Source: Micrococcales bacterium
GTDB lineage: Bacteria; Actinomycetota; Actinomycetes; S36-B12
Length of the DNA stretch: 6,910 nt
Assembly (NCBI GenBank): GCA_002694095.1
Contig: NZLD01000039.1
Span: 1,998-8,907 of the forward strand
Reading direction: 5' to 3'
The notes beneath the pieces are model-generated. The model was not told the DNA's origin, searched no databases, and saw only the letters and a list, made by a program, of their open reading frames with translations. Made by a program: the position numbers and the translations under genes. Below, in pieces: positions 1 to 6,327 of the stretch; position 1 is the stretch's first letter, and each line of letters starts with the position of its first letter.

Positions 1-7
1 CCCGGGG

Positions 8-67
8 CCCCCAGGGTGTCCCCCAGGCGTGTCCCCCAGGCGGGTCCCCCACGCACGACCCCCTGCC
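8..67. repeat. 13-bp GC-rich tandem repeat with five phased C5/G5 runs
   Basis: Two identical 13-base units, GTGTCCCCCAGGC, occupy 16-28 and 29-41. Two diverged units follow at 42-54 and 55-67, and a partial one precedes them. CCCCC runs start at 8, 20, 33, 46 and 59, so the period is 12 and then 13, 13, 13. The period is not a multiple of three, so the repeat was not built by coding selection. On the minus strand, downstream of the pdtaR stop, this gives five G5 runs separated by 7-8 bases, which could form a G-quadruplex in DNA or in read-through RNA. The array may continue beyond the left edge. No gene is visible in 1-129 on either strand. Confidence 0.75.
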
Positions 68-107
68 GGGCCGCACCAGCGTCGTTCAGCAGGTGCCCCT
101 GGACGTC

Positions 108-126
108 CCGCCAGGCTCCGTGGCGG
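108..126 (-). terminator. possible GC hairpin just after pdtaR
   Basis: On the minus strand, beginning 4 bases after the pdtaR stop codon, CCGCCA and TGGCGG form a perfect 6-bp stem around a 7-base loop. No U-tract follows, so this is not a canonical intrinsic terminator. GC-rich hairpins without U-tails are often proposed as terminators in actinobacteria. Its position directly after the stop is the only positive support, and a 6-bp GC stem can arise by chance here. Confidence 0.25.
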
Positions 127-129
127 CCC

Positions 130-720
130 TTAGGGCGTCACTTGGCCCGACAGCAGGGCAGTCGCGGCCTCCGACAGGGTGACGCGGCGATCCATCGCTG
201 CTTTGCGAAGCCAGGAGAAGGCCTCAGGTTCAGACAATCCGAATCTCTCCTGCAGGACCGCCTTGGCGCGCTCGACTTCTTCCCGAGCCTTGGCACGATC
301 TCCCAAGGCTTCTACCTTCCCCTGCAGATCTTGGATCTGGCGCCATCGAGCGAGGGCTAACGCAATGCTCGGCTCGAGGTCGGCCATGGTGAAGGGTTTC
401 ACCACGTATCCGACCGCTCCGGCTTCGGCAGCCTTCATCGCCACGTCTCGCTGACTAAAGGCGGTCACCATGACAACGGCGCACAAGTTGTCTCGAGAGA
501 TTTCCTCGGCTGCCGACAGTCCATCGCGAATCGGCATCGCAATATCCAAAAAGGCAAGATCCGGTCGGTGCTCTCGGACGAGTTCTACGGCACGCTCACC
601 GTTGAAGGCTTCGGCGACGACGTCGTAACCGAGTTCCTTCAACATCTCCACCAAGTCCATCCGGATGACGGCCTCATCCTCGGCGACGATGACTCGGGTG
701 GTGGCCTCACTCACGGTCAC
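130..720 (-). CDS. pdtaR: ANTAR-domain response regulator, PdtaR family
   Basis: This 196-residue two-domain regulator has a CheY-like receiver (about residues 9-125) followed by a short coiled-coil linker (about 128-150) and a C-terminal ANTAR RNA-binding domain (about 135-190). Visible receiver residues are the acidic pair Glu14-Asp15, phosphoacceptor Asp59 in FLDIAMP, Thr86 and Lys108 in VKPF. The ANTAR part shows VERAKAVLQERFGLSEPEAF and AAMDRR, as in mycobacterial PdtaR. In that family a partner kinase (PdtaS) phosphorylates the receiver, and ANTAR then binds paired stem-loops in nascent mRNA to prevent termination. No PdtaS gene is in this window. The GTG at 720 gives the listed start, but no Shine-Dalgarno sequence precedes it. 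A second in-frame GTG at 714 lies 6 bases beyond a TAGTGT hexamer and may be the real, leaderless start. The stop is TAA. The gene lies downstream of nusB in the same direction, with the oppositely oriented tRNA between them. Family assignment is firm; the exact start is not. Confidence 0.93.
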   Translation of the reverse strand: MTVSEATTRVIVAEDEAVIRMDLVEMLKELGYDVVAEAFNGERAVELVREHRPDLAFLDIAMPIRDGLSAAEEISRDNLCAVVMVTAFSQRDVAMKAAEAGAVGYVVKPFTMADLEPSIALALARWRQIQDLQGKVEALGDRAKAREEVERAKAVLQERFGLSEPEAFSWLRKAAMDRRVTLSEAATALLSGQVTP

Positions 721-726
721 ACACTA
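721..726 (-). promoter_or_regulatory. candidate -10 element of pdtaR (leaderless start)
   Basis: The minus-strand hexamer TAGTGT fits the actinobacterial -10 pattern TANNNT. Six bases later lies an in-frame GTG (714-712), where transcription initiation would be expected. That would give an mRNA beginning with its start codon, which agrees with the absence of a Shine-Dalgarno sequence. I found no convincing -35 element at the right distance. This is inference from spacing only. Confidence 0.3.
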
Positions 727-798
727 CGCACTTCACATCGGATCCATCTCTGCCTGGCAACCTCGCGGGTCTTCGGCGCAACGCACAATGCGCGGCGC

Positions 799-804
799 TA
801 CTGT
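799..804 (+). promoter_or_regulatory. candidate -10 element of the tRNA gene
   Basis: TACTGT fits TANNNT and ends 9 bases before the mature tRNA 5' end, which would give a leader of about 3 bases for RNase P to remove. No clear TTGACA-like -35 is present 16-18 bases upstream. A short inverted repeat (GCGCA 776-780, TGCGC 789-793) sits in the spacer region and could be coincidental in this GC-rich DNA. Confidence 0.3.
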
Positions 805-813
805 GTGGCCGTC

Positions 814-887
814 GCCCCGGTATCCCAACCGGTAGAGGAAGCGGTCTCAAACACCGTCCAGTGTGGGTTCGAATCCCACCCGGGGCA
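814..887 (+). tRNA. tRNA-Leu (anticodon CAA) with a short, class I-type variable region
   Basis: A complete 74-base cloverleaf can be drawn by hand. The acceptor stem is GCCCCGG (814-820) with CCGGGGC (880-886), 7 of 7 pairs, followed by discriminator A at 887. The D-stem is only 3 bp (TCC 823-825 with GGA 837-839), and its loop holds the GGTAGA sequence. The anticodon stem is 841-845 with 853-857 (one G-U pair), the loop is CTCAAAC, and the anticodon is CAA at 848-850, with T before it and A after it. The variable region is 5 bases (CCAGT). The T-stem is GTGGG (863-867) with CCCAC (875-879) around TTCGAAT. CCA is not encoded. The 3-bp D-stem with a C13-A22 mismatch, A15 with U48, and A73 all resemble tRNA-Leu, and CAA reads UUG. 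Bacterial tRNA-Leu normally carries a long variable arm, which is missing here. The tRNA call is very strong; leucine charging is inferred from the anticodon and core. Confidence 0.92.
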
Positions 888-890
888 CGT

Positions 891-1310
891 CTACGACGAC
901 TGGTGCGACGAGGCCGCGACAGCAGCCAGAACCCCATTCACGAACTGCGGCGATTCATCCGTCGACAAGTCTGTGGCTAAGCGAACGGCCTCAGAGATGG
1001 CGACCGCATCGGGAACGTCTTCGGCGAAGGCAATCTCAAAGGCGGCCACTTGGAGGATCGCCCGATCTACCAGGGGCATCCGCTCCAATGTCCAACCGTG
1101 TGAGGACGCGACGAGAGTGGCATCGATCTCCGCCTGGTGTGCGCGTACACCCTCGACGATCGTGACGGTGTATTCGTGGAGCGGATCCTCGCCCGCAGCC
1201 TCACGGCGACGCACCTGTTCGGCCAGCACCGTTCCCACGGGGACCGCGCGAGCATCAGCCTCAAACAGGATGTCCAAGGCCCGCTTACGAGCCTTGCCGC
1301 GTGCCGCCAC
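891..1310 (-). CDS. nusB: transcription antitermination factor NusB
   Basis: This 139-residue protein matches the usual length of NusB, an all-helical RNA-binding protein. In the well-studied bacterial system NusB pairs with NusE (ribosomal protein S10) on boxA RNA, which supports processive transcription of rRNA operons. The basic N-terminus with GKARKRALDILFEAD, the central LVDRAILQVAAFEI segment and the C-terminal VNGVLAAVA are characteristic. The start is GTG at 1310, immediately after the efp stop codon with no intervening base, so translation is probably coupled to efp. I see no separate Shine-Dalgarno site. The stop is TAG at 893-891, only 3 bases from the 3' end of the convergent tRNA. 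No terminator fits between them, so transcripts of this operon probably run antisense into the tRNA gene. Confidence 0.95.
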   Translation of the reverse strand: MAARGKARKRALDILFEADARAVPVGTVLAEQVRRREAAGEDPLHEYTVTIVEGVRAHQAEIDATLVASSHGWTLERMPLVDRAILQVAAFEIAFAEDVPDAVAISEAVRLATDLSTDESPQFVNGVLAAVAASSHQSS

Positions 1311-1874
1311 TTAGTCGTTCACGCGGCCGAGGTACGAACCATCGCGGGTGTCGACCTTGACCTTGGTATCAGGCTCAATGAACAAGGGCACCTGAATCTC
1401 CGCACCCGTCTCGAGCGTCGCAGGTTTGGTTCCCCCCGTGGAGCGATCTCCTTGGACGCCCGGCTCGGTGTACGTGAGCATCAACTCGACCGACGCCGGC
1501 AGCTCCACGATGATCGGATTGCCCTCGTGCACCGAGACGTTGGCGCTGTTGTTCTCCAACAAGTACTTCTCTGCTTCACCAACGACGGCGGAGGGGACGG
1601 GTAGCTGCTCGTACGTAGAGCTATCCATAAAGACGAAGTCATCTCCGTCTCGGTACAGGTACTGCATGTCGCGACGGTCCACCGTGGCTGTCTCTACCTT
1701 CACGCCAGCATTGAACGTCTTGTCTACCACCTTGCCGGACATGACGTTCTTCAGCTTCGTGCGCACGAAAGCTCCGCCCTTACCGGGCTTGACGTGCTGG
1801 AACTCCACCACCGTCCACAGCTGGCCGTCGAGGTTCAGCACCAATCCATTTTTCAAGTCGTTTGTCGTCGCCAC
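1311..1874 (-). CDS. efp: translation elongation factor P (EF-P)
   Basis: EF-P is a 187-residue, tRNA-shaped, three-domain factor that enters the ribosomal E site and relieves stalling at consecutive prolines. Domain I is a KOW-like fold (about 1-64), and its conserved loop [10 protein letters not shown] carries Lys32 at the tip, the residue that points to the peptidyl-transferase centre. The two OB-fold domains follow, with the C-terminal signature around [20 protein letters not shown] and the ending RDGSYLGRV. The length is typical. The PGKG loop matches the actinobacterial form, which as far as is known can work without the beta-lysine modification used in Escherichia coli; no modification enzyme is in the window. 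The start is GTG at 1874, supported by GGAG 8 bases upstream. The stop abuts nusB, making a two-gene translation and transcription-factor unit at the end of the operon. Confidence 0.97.
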   Translation of the reverse strand: MATTNDLKNGLVLNLDGQLWTVVEFQHVKPGKGGAFVRTKLKNVMSGKVVDKTFNAGVKVETATVDRRDMQYLYRDGDDFVFMDSSTYEQLPVPSAVVGEAEKYLLENNSANVSVHEGNPIIVELPASVELMLTYTEPGVQGDRSTGGTKPATLETGAEIQVPLFIEPDTKVKVDTRDGSYLGRVND

Positions 1875-1882
1875 GCCACGCT

Positions 1883-1886
1883 CTCC
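1883..1886 (-). promoter_or_regulatory. Shine-Dalgarno site of efp
   Basis: On the minus strand GGAG (context GTGGAGAGC) sits 8 bases before the GTG start at 1874. It is the clearest ribosome binding site in the window and fixes the efp start. Confidence 0.7.
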
Positions 1887-1911
1887 ACTCTCGCGTCTCT
1901 ACATTCCCGCA

Positions 1912-1952
1912 TTTATCGATCCCGCGTTCATCCTTCTGGTGTCACCGACACC
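1912..1952 (-). promoter_or_regulatory. pepQ-efp intergenic region: perfect hairpin plus possible efp promoter
   Basis: The 95 bases between the pepQ stop and the efp start form the only sizeable gap in the pepQ-efp-nusB run. A perfect inverted repeat, GGTGTC (1938-1943) and GACACC (1947-1952), encloses 3 bases. It could be a weak attenuator or an operator, and no U-tract follows. Downstream of it on the minus strand, GATAAA (1917-1912) matches four of six positions of the -10 consensus, and the local AT richness stands out. A GTGACA hexamer overlaps the hairpin, but its spacing to GATAAA (22 bases) is too long for a normal -35. An internal efp-nusB promoter is plausible but unproven. Confidence 0.3.
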
Positions 1953-1969
1953 CTCGGACGCCCCTGCGG

Positions 1970-3028
1970 TTAGCCGACTCTAGTCAGTCCGCGTTGCATC
2001 TCGGTCAACACCTGCGGCGCGTGGGCGACCACCACAGTGTCCTCGATGCGCACTCCTCCCCTACCGGGCAGGTAGATCCCCGGTTCGACCGTGACGACCG
2101 CGTGCTCAGGCAGCACTGCTGAGCTGCGGGCAGACAGCATCGGTTGCTCATGAATCTCAAGACCTACGCCATGACCGGTCCCGTGCGCAAACGCTTCACC
2201 AAAGCCCGCGTGGGTGATGGGCTCTCGCGCGGCGGCGTCGATATCTCCCGCGACGACCTCCGGCGCCACCGCGTCGCGGGCGGCTTGCTGGGCTTGAAGC
2301 ACCAGCGAGTGGATCTCGTGCTGCCACTCGCTCGGCTCGGCCCCGACGACAAAGGTGCGGGTCATATCTGCGTGATACCCGTCAACTTTCGCACCGCAGT
2401 CGATGACAAGCAGATCACCCGTGGCCAGTGGGCGGTCACCGGCGCGGTGATGCGGCAGCGCGGAGTTCTCTCCGCTCGCGACGATGGTGGCGAAGGCTCG
2501 ATCGTCTGCCCCCCATTCGGCGAAGGCTGCCTCAAGTCGACGAGCAATGTCCGCCTCGCGATCACCGACGGCGATGGTGTCGGCAACCTGCTCCAGGGCC
2601 CGAGCGGAGATGCCACCGGCCCGTGACAGCGCATCGAGCTCCTGGGTGTCTTTGACCATCCGCAATGGCGCCACAGGGTCGGCCACGGCACGAACTGCCA
2701 GGCCGGCCTCGGTCAACTGCTGCGCCATCCCAACCGGAGTTCTGTCATCGAGGGCAATCTTTCGTCCTGCGCTCAGGCCACGCAGCGCCCCAACAACGTC
2801 GCGATCAATGACGGCGGCTACATCTGGACTTTCGTGATGTGCCTGCTCGCGGTAGCGGCCGTCGGTGATCAGGTGCGCTTCATCGGTGCCGATGACCACG
2901 GCGGCGTTGCTCCCGGAGAAGCCGGTCAAGTAGCGGACGGACGCCAGGTCCCGGGTGACGAATACGCCACGTACATCTTCCGACAACGCTTCTCGCAAAC
3001 GAGAGCGTCGCTGATGGTGAACGGTCAC
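1970..3028 (-). CDS. pepQ: Xaa-Pro aminopeptidase / prolidase, peptidase family M24B
   Basis: This 352-residue cytosolic metallopeptidase cleaves bonds next to proline. The N-terminal creatinase-like domain (about 10-130, with YLTGFSGSNAAV) precedes the pita-bread catalytic domain (about 135-345). All five dinuclear-metal ligands can be placed: Asp210 and Asp221 in VIDCGAKVDGYHADMTR, His286 in GTGHGVGLEIHE, Glu315 in VTVEPGIY, and Glu329 in VRIEDTVVV. The spacing closely follows archaeal and bacterial prolidases. Whether it prefers dipeptides or longer Xaa-Pro peptides cannot be read from sequence. The start is GTG at 3028, sharing GTGA with the aroQ stop, a 4-base overlap typical of coupled translation. 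A pepQ-efp pairing after the aro genes is common in actinobacteria. Both concern proline-rich peptides, but a functional link is only a suggestion. Confidence 0.93.
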   Translation of the reverse strand: MTVHHQRRSRLREALSEDVRGVFVTRDLASVRYLTGFSGSNAAVVIGTDEAHLITDGRYREQAHHESPDVAAVIDRDVVGALRGLSAGRKIALDDRTPVGMAQQLTEAGLAVRAVADPVAPLRMVKDTQELDALSRAGGISARALEQVADTIAVGDREADIARRLEAAFAEWGADDRAFATIVASGENSALPHHRAGDRPLATGDLLVIDCGAKVDGYHADMTRTFVVGAEPSEWQHEIHSLVLQAQQAARDAVAPEVVAGDIDAAAREPITHAGFGEAFAHGTGHGVGLEIHEQPMLSARSSAVLPEHAVVTVEPGIYLPGRGGVRIEDTVVVAHAPQVLTEMQRGLTRVG

Positions 3029-3477
3029 GGCGAGGACTGCAGGCCGGCAAGCGCCCGGAGCGCCAGCCGGTAGGAATCCAGCCCGAAACCAGAGATCGTT
3101 CCGTTGGCGACACCGCCGACCACCGAGGTGTGCCGAAATTGCTCCCGAGCAAGCGGGTTGCTCAGGTGGACCTCAATCAAGGGCGCCGTCAGTAAGGCGC
3201 AGGCGTCACGCACCGCGTAGGAGTAGTGGGTAAAGGCCGCCGGATTTATGATCACCGGCACTGACTGATCGGCTGCATCGTGCAACCAAGCGATCAATTC
3301 GGCTTCATCGTTCGTTTGTCGGACAACCGCCGTGAAACCAAGGGCGGATGCCTCGCGCTCAATGTCCTCGACGACGCTGTCGTAGTCCCTTTCGCCATAG
3401 ATGTCTGGCTCGCGGGTGCCCAGACGATTCAGGTTCGGGCCGTTGAGCACCCACACCGGATGCTGGCTATCGGACAT
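3025..3477 (-). CDS. aroQ: type II 3-dehydroquinate dehydratase
   Basis: AroQ converts 3-dehydroquinate to 3-dehydroshikimate, the third step of the shikimate pathway. The type II enzyme is a small flavodoxin-like protein that forms dodecamers. At 150 residues the length is normal. Active-site residues are complete and offset by 3 from the Mycobacterium tuberculosis enzyme: Asn15 in NGPNLN, lid Arg22 and catalytic Tyr27 in LGTREPDIYG, Asn78, His84, Asp91, His104 and Arg115 (in REQFRHTS). The segment INPAAFTHYSYAVRDA differs mildly from the common INPGAYTHTSVALRDA but keeps the catalytic His and Asp. The ATG start at 3477 follows the aroB stop by 10 bases and has no recognisable Shine-Dalgarno site. 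The stop overlaps pepQ by 4 bases. In mycobacteria the same gene is called aroD. Confidence 0.96.
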   Translation of the reverse strand: MSDSQHPVWVLNGPNLNRLGTREPDIYGERDYDSVVEDIEREASALGFTAVVRQTNDEAELIAWLHDAADQSVPVIINPAAFTHYSYAVRDACALLTAPLIEVHLSNPLAREQFRHTSVVGGVANGTISGFGLDSYRLALRALAGLQSSP

Positions 3478-3487
3478 GAACGTAATT

Positions 3488-4579
3488 CTACGCGGTCACG
3501 GCGCTGTAAGCGGCGTGCAAGAGAGCTGGGTCGGGCCCTTCCCAGAAGACCGGATTCTGCAAACCATTCAAGATGACGAAACGAAGAACACTGCCGCGTG
3601 CCTTCTTATCGACCTGCATGGCGGACAGCAGTTGATCCCAGCGATCCCCCGGGTAGGTCGTCGGCAAGCCAAGTTGCTCGAGCAAATCTCGGTGGCGCTG
3701 GACGTCTGATTCGGTGAGCTTTCCCCCGAGTCTGGCGAGCTCGGCCACGTACACCATGCCAACGCTGATCGCGGCACCATGACGCCAGCGATAACTCTCC
3801 ACCCGCTCGATCGCGTGTCCGAAGGTGTGTCCGTAGTTCAACGCCGCCCGTCCGACTCCGCCACCTTCGCCGGCCTCTTTGAAATCCACTGCTACAACGT
3901 CCGCCTTCACCTGGACCGCACGCCTGACGAGGTCTGCTAGGAGGTCTCCACCCGGATCGACACAGGCCTCTCCGCGTTCCTCGATGTCGGTCAGGATGGA
4001 CGCGTCGTGGGTGAAGCCGACCTTGATTACCTCAGCGAATCCGGACAGTAGATCGTGTGGTGGTACGGATTCGAGGGCATTCATGTCGCACAACACTCCG
4101 TGCGGGCTGTGGAACGACCCGATGAGGTTCTTGCCCGCATCGGAGTTGATACCCGTCTTGCCGCCGACGGCGGCGTCCACCATGGCGAGCACGGTCGTGG
4201 GAATCTGAATCACCTTCACGCCGCGCAGCCAGGTCGCAGCAACGAATCCCGCCAGGTCCGTCGTCGCACCGCCACCCAGTCCGACGATGACGTCGGACCG
4301 AGTAAAACCGCAGGTGCCAAGCGTCTCCCACGCAAACGAGGCGACCGGTGCCGTCTTGGCGTCCTCACCAGCCGGCACTTCGATCAAGAAGCACTCGAAG
4401 CCGCCATCGTGAAGGTCATCACGGATAGCCTCCGCGGACGTTGACAGGACTGCGGAGTGGATGATGGCGACTCGCTGAGCCCCTACACACAAGTGCGGCA
4501 ATTCACCGAGCAGCCCCCGACCGATGATGACCGGGTACTCGTGCTCCGCGGTCACGGGGATCGTGTACGACGCCGTCAC
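3488..4579 (-). CDS. aroB: 3-dehydroquinate synthase
   Basis: AroB cyclises DAHP to 3-dehydroquinate using NAD and a divalent metal, the second step of the shikimate pathway. The 363 residues are of normal length. The nucleotide-binding part contains GGGATTDLAGFVAATWLRGV (102-121), followed by IPTTVLAMVDAAVGGKTGIN (126-145). Metal ligands are Glu183 in GFAEVIK, His251 in LNYGHTFGHAIE and His267 in RHGAA, with the usual 16-residue spacing between the two histidines. A glycine-rich stretch EGGGVG at 238-243 appears to be about five residues longer than in other actinobacterial AroB proteins I recall, just before the His251 motif. The start is GTG at 4579, sharing GTGA with the aroK stop. Upstream there is only a weak GGGAC-like ribosome site, so coupled translation with aroK is likely. 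Confidence 0.97.
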   Translation of the reverse strand: MTASYTIPVTAEHEYPVIIGRGLLGELPHLCVGAQRVAIIHSAVLSTSAEAIRDDLHDGGFECFLIEVPAGEDAKTAPVASFAWETLGTCGFTRSDVIVGLGGGATTDLAGFVAATWLRGVKVIQIPTTVLAMVDAAVGGKTGINSDAGKNLIGSFHSPHGVLCDMNALESVPPHDLLSGFAEVIKVGFTHDASILTDIEERGEACVDPGGDLLADLVRRAVQVKADVVAVDFKEAGEGGGVGRAALNYGHTFGHAIERVESYRWRHGAAISVGMVYVAELARLGGKLTESDVQRHRDLLEQLGLPTTYPGDRWDQLLSAMQVDKKARGSVLRFVILNGLQNPVFWEGPDPALLHAAYSAVTA

Positions 4580-5094
4580 GACGGTGTCCCGACGCGCTTC
4601 AGCTCCGCGACCACGTCACTGACGACGTCCTTCAACGGACGTTCACTGGTGTCGACAGTGACGGTCGCTACCTCTCGATAGAGGGGGGTGCGCTCATTGA
4701 GCATCGTCGTCATGGTCCCGCGAACGTTCCCCATCAGGAGTGGACGTGCGCTATTCATGCCGACCCTTTTCGTGGCGGTGCCGAGGTCCACTTCGAGCCA
4801 GACAACCGTGTGGTGGGAAAAGGCTTCCCGGGTGTCCGGGTCGAGGACGGCTCCGCCGCCCACCGACAGAACACCATCGACCTCCTCTAGGGACTCGGCG
4901 ATGACTTCGCGTTCGAGACGCCGAAACGCGGTCTCTCCGTCCGAGAGAAAGATGTCGGACACAGGCTTGCCGGCCCGCTTCTCGATGGCAGCATCGCTGT
5001 CGCGGAATTCCACGCCTAGCCGCTCGGCTACCCGTCGCCCCACGCTCGTCTTGCCTGCCCCGGGTGCTCCAATGATGATCGCTCGGGGTGCCAT
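4576..5094 (-). CDS. aroK: shikimate kinase
   Basis: AroK phosphorylates the 3-hydroxyl of shikimate with ATP, the fifth step of the pathway. This is a 172-residue P-loop kinase of normal length. The Walker A motif GAPGAGKTS is at 9-17. Shikimate-binding residues appear in order: Asp34 in DSDAAIE, Arg58 in the ETAFRRLE segment, the GGG triplet 79-81, and the NERTPLYR segment near 133-140. Arg117 in ARPLL of the lid contacts ATP in known structures. The ATG at 5094 overlaps the last base of the aroC stop (TGATG). No Shine-Dalgarno sequence precedes it, so reinitiation after aroC is likely. The 3' end overlaps aroB by 4 bases. Confidence 0.96.
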   Translation of the reverse strand: MAPRAIIIGAPGAGKTSVGRRVAERLGVEFRDSDAAIEKRAGKPVSDIFLSDGETAFRRLEREVIAESLEEVDGVLSVGGGAVLDPDTREAFSHHTVVWLEVDLGTATKRVGMNSARPLLMGNVRGTMTTMLNERTPLYREVATVTVDTSERPLKDVVSDVVAELKRVGTPS

Positions 5095-6269
5095 CAGCGG
5101 ATCGCCAAGTTGTCCAGATAACCCCGGACGTTCCGCGCCATTTCATCGGTGCTGTCCCCACCGAACTTCTCCGCGAAGGCGTTCGCGAGGGTGAGCAACA
5201 CCATGGCCTCGGCCACCACGCCGGCGGCCGGCACGGCGCACACGTCGGATCGTTGATTGATCGCCTGCGCAGCTTCCCCGGTGGACACGTCGACGGTCGC
5301 CAGTGCTCGGGGAATGGTGGAGATGGGCTTCATCGCGGCGCGCACGCGCAGCACCTCGCCCGTCGTCATGCCCCCTTCGGTACCACCCGAACGCCCCGAT
5401 GTCCGGGTCAGGGCACCGTCGTTCACAATTTCGTCTTGCGCCTTGGATCCACGAGTGGCCGCCAAGGTGAAGCCATCTCCGACCTCGACACCCTTGATTG
5501 CCTGAATTCCCATCAGCGCTGCGGCCAGCCGTGCATCGATGCGACGGTCCCAGTGCACATGTGATCCCAGGCCCGGGGGTAGTCCGTGCACGACGACTTC
5601 GACCACGCCACCGAGAGTGTCGCCGTCCTTGTGTGCTTGAGCGATCTCCTCTTGCATCGCCGCCGATGCCGCTTCGTCGAGGCAGCGAACAGGATCGGCG
5701 TCGATGGTGTCGGAATCTGCCGGTCCCGGAACACTCGACCCGGGCGCCTCCACCGTTCCGATGCGCACAACGTGGCTGAGGACCTGCACGCCTGCTACCT
5801 GGCGCAGCATGGCTCGGGCTACCGCTCCGAGGGCAACTCGGGCGGCTGTTTCTCGGGCGCTGGCACGTTCTAGGACGGGGCGCGCGTCGTCGAAGCCGTA
5901 CTTCTGCATTCCCACCAGGTCTGCGTGCCCTGGCCGTGGTCGCGTCAGGGGCGCGTTACGTGCCAGGTCGGCGATCTCCTCCGCAGGTACCGGATCGGCC
6001 GACATGATCTTCTCCCACTTCGGCCACTCGGAGTTGCCGACCTCAATGGCGATGGGAGCGCCGAGGGTCTGTCCATGCCGCACACCGCCGAGGATTCGCA
6101 CGGCGTCGGCCTCGAACTTCATGCGTGCGCCACGGCCCGCGCCGAGTCGACGCCGGGCGAGGTCATGCTCGATGTCGCTACTGGACACCTCGACATGCGC
6201 CGGGATTCCCTCCACGATCGCCGTGAGGGCCTGCCCGTGCGATTCACCCGCCGTTAGCCATCGGACCAT
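5094..6269 (-). CDS. aroC: chorismate synthase
   Basis: AroC makes chorismate from 5-enolpyruvylshikimate-3-phosphate, the last shared step to the aromatic amino acids and folate. It needs reduced FMN. The 391-residue length matches actinobacterial enzymes. Family signatures are clear: GESHGQAL near residue 8 with the active-site His11, [19 protein letters not shown] in the middle with the second catalytic His, [26 protein letters not shown], and [14 protein letters not shown] near the end. The start is well fixed: ATG at 6269 gives the expected [12 protein letters not shown], and an in-frame TGA lies five codons upstream with no other start between. There is no Shine-Dalgarno site before it. 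Fifty-eight bases separate it from the prepilin peptidase stop. The long open frame on the opposite strand is a composition shadow. Confidence 0.98.
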   Translation of the reverse strand: MVRWLTAGESHGQALTAIVEGIPAHVEVSSSDIEHDLARRRLGAGRGARMKFEADAVRILGGVRHGQTLGAPIAIEVGNSEWPKWEKIMSADPVPAEEIADLARNAPLTRPRPGHADLVGMQKYGFDDARPVLERASARETAARVALGAVARAMLRQVAGVQVLSHVVRIGTVEAPGSSVPGPADSDTIDADPVRCLDEAASAAMQEEIAQAHKDGDTLGGVVEVVVHGLPPGLGSHVHWDRRIDARLAAALMGIQAIKGVEVGDGFTLAATRGSKAQDEIVNDGALTRTSGRSGGTEGGMTTGEVLRVRAAMKPISTIPRALATVDVSTGEAAQAINQRSDVCAVPAAGVVAEAMVLLTLANAFAEKFGGDSTDEMARNVRGYLDNLAIR

Positions 6270-6327
6270 GGTGGAAGTCTGTCAGGTATCAGGCGTCGCC
6301 CTCACCTGCACCTCGTCCGGCGCGCAC

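Noticed and set aside
8..67. Possible CRISPR array.
   Set aside because: The units are 13 bp and directly tandem, with no spacers and no cas genes nearby.
16..360. A 114-residue plus-strand open frame starting in the 13-bp repeat.
   Set aside because: Its later part is antisense to pdtaR, and the repeat period of 13 shifts frame at each unit, so it is not a repeat protein.
707..937. A 76-residue open frame on the minus strand across the tRNA, containing GGIRTHTGRC.
   Set aside because: This peptide is the familiar false product of reading a tRNA T-arm antisense. The frame also overlaps the ends of nusB and pdtaR.
568..1314. A 248-residue plus-strand open frame.
   Set aside because: It runs through the antisense of pdtaR, across the tRNA gene and antisense to nusB. 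No family features are visible.
6289..6327. A 12-codon open frame (GTG start) between the prepilin peptidase and aroC, considered as an attenuator leader peptide.
   Set aside because: It has no Phe, Tyr or Trp codons and no visible attenuator hairpins. Such a short frame is expected by chance.
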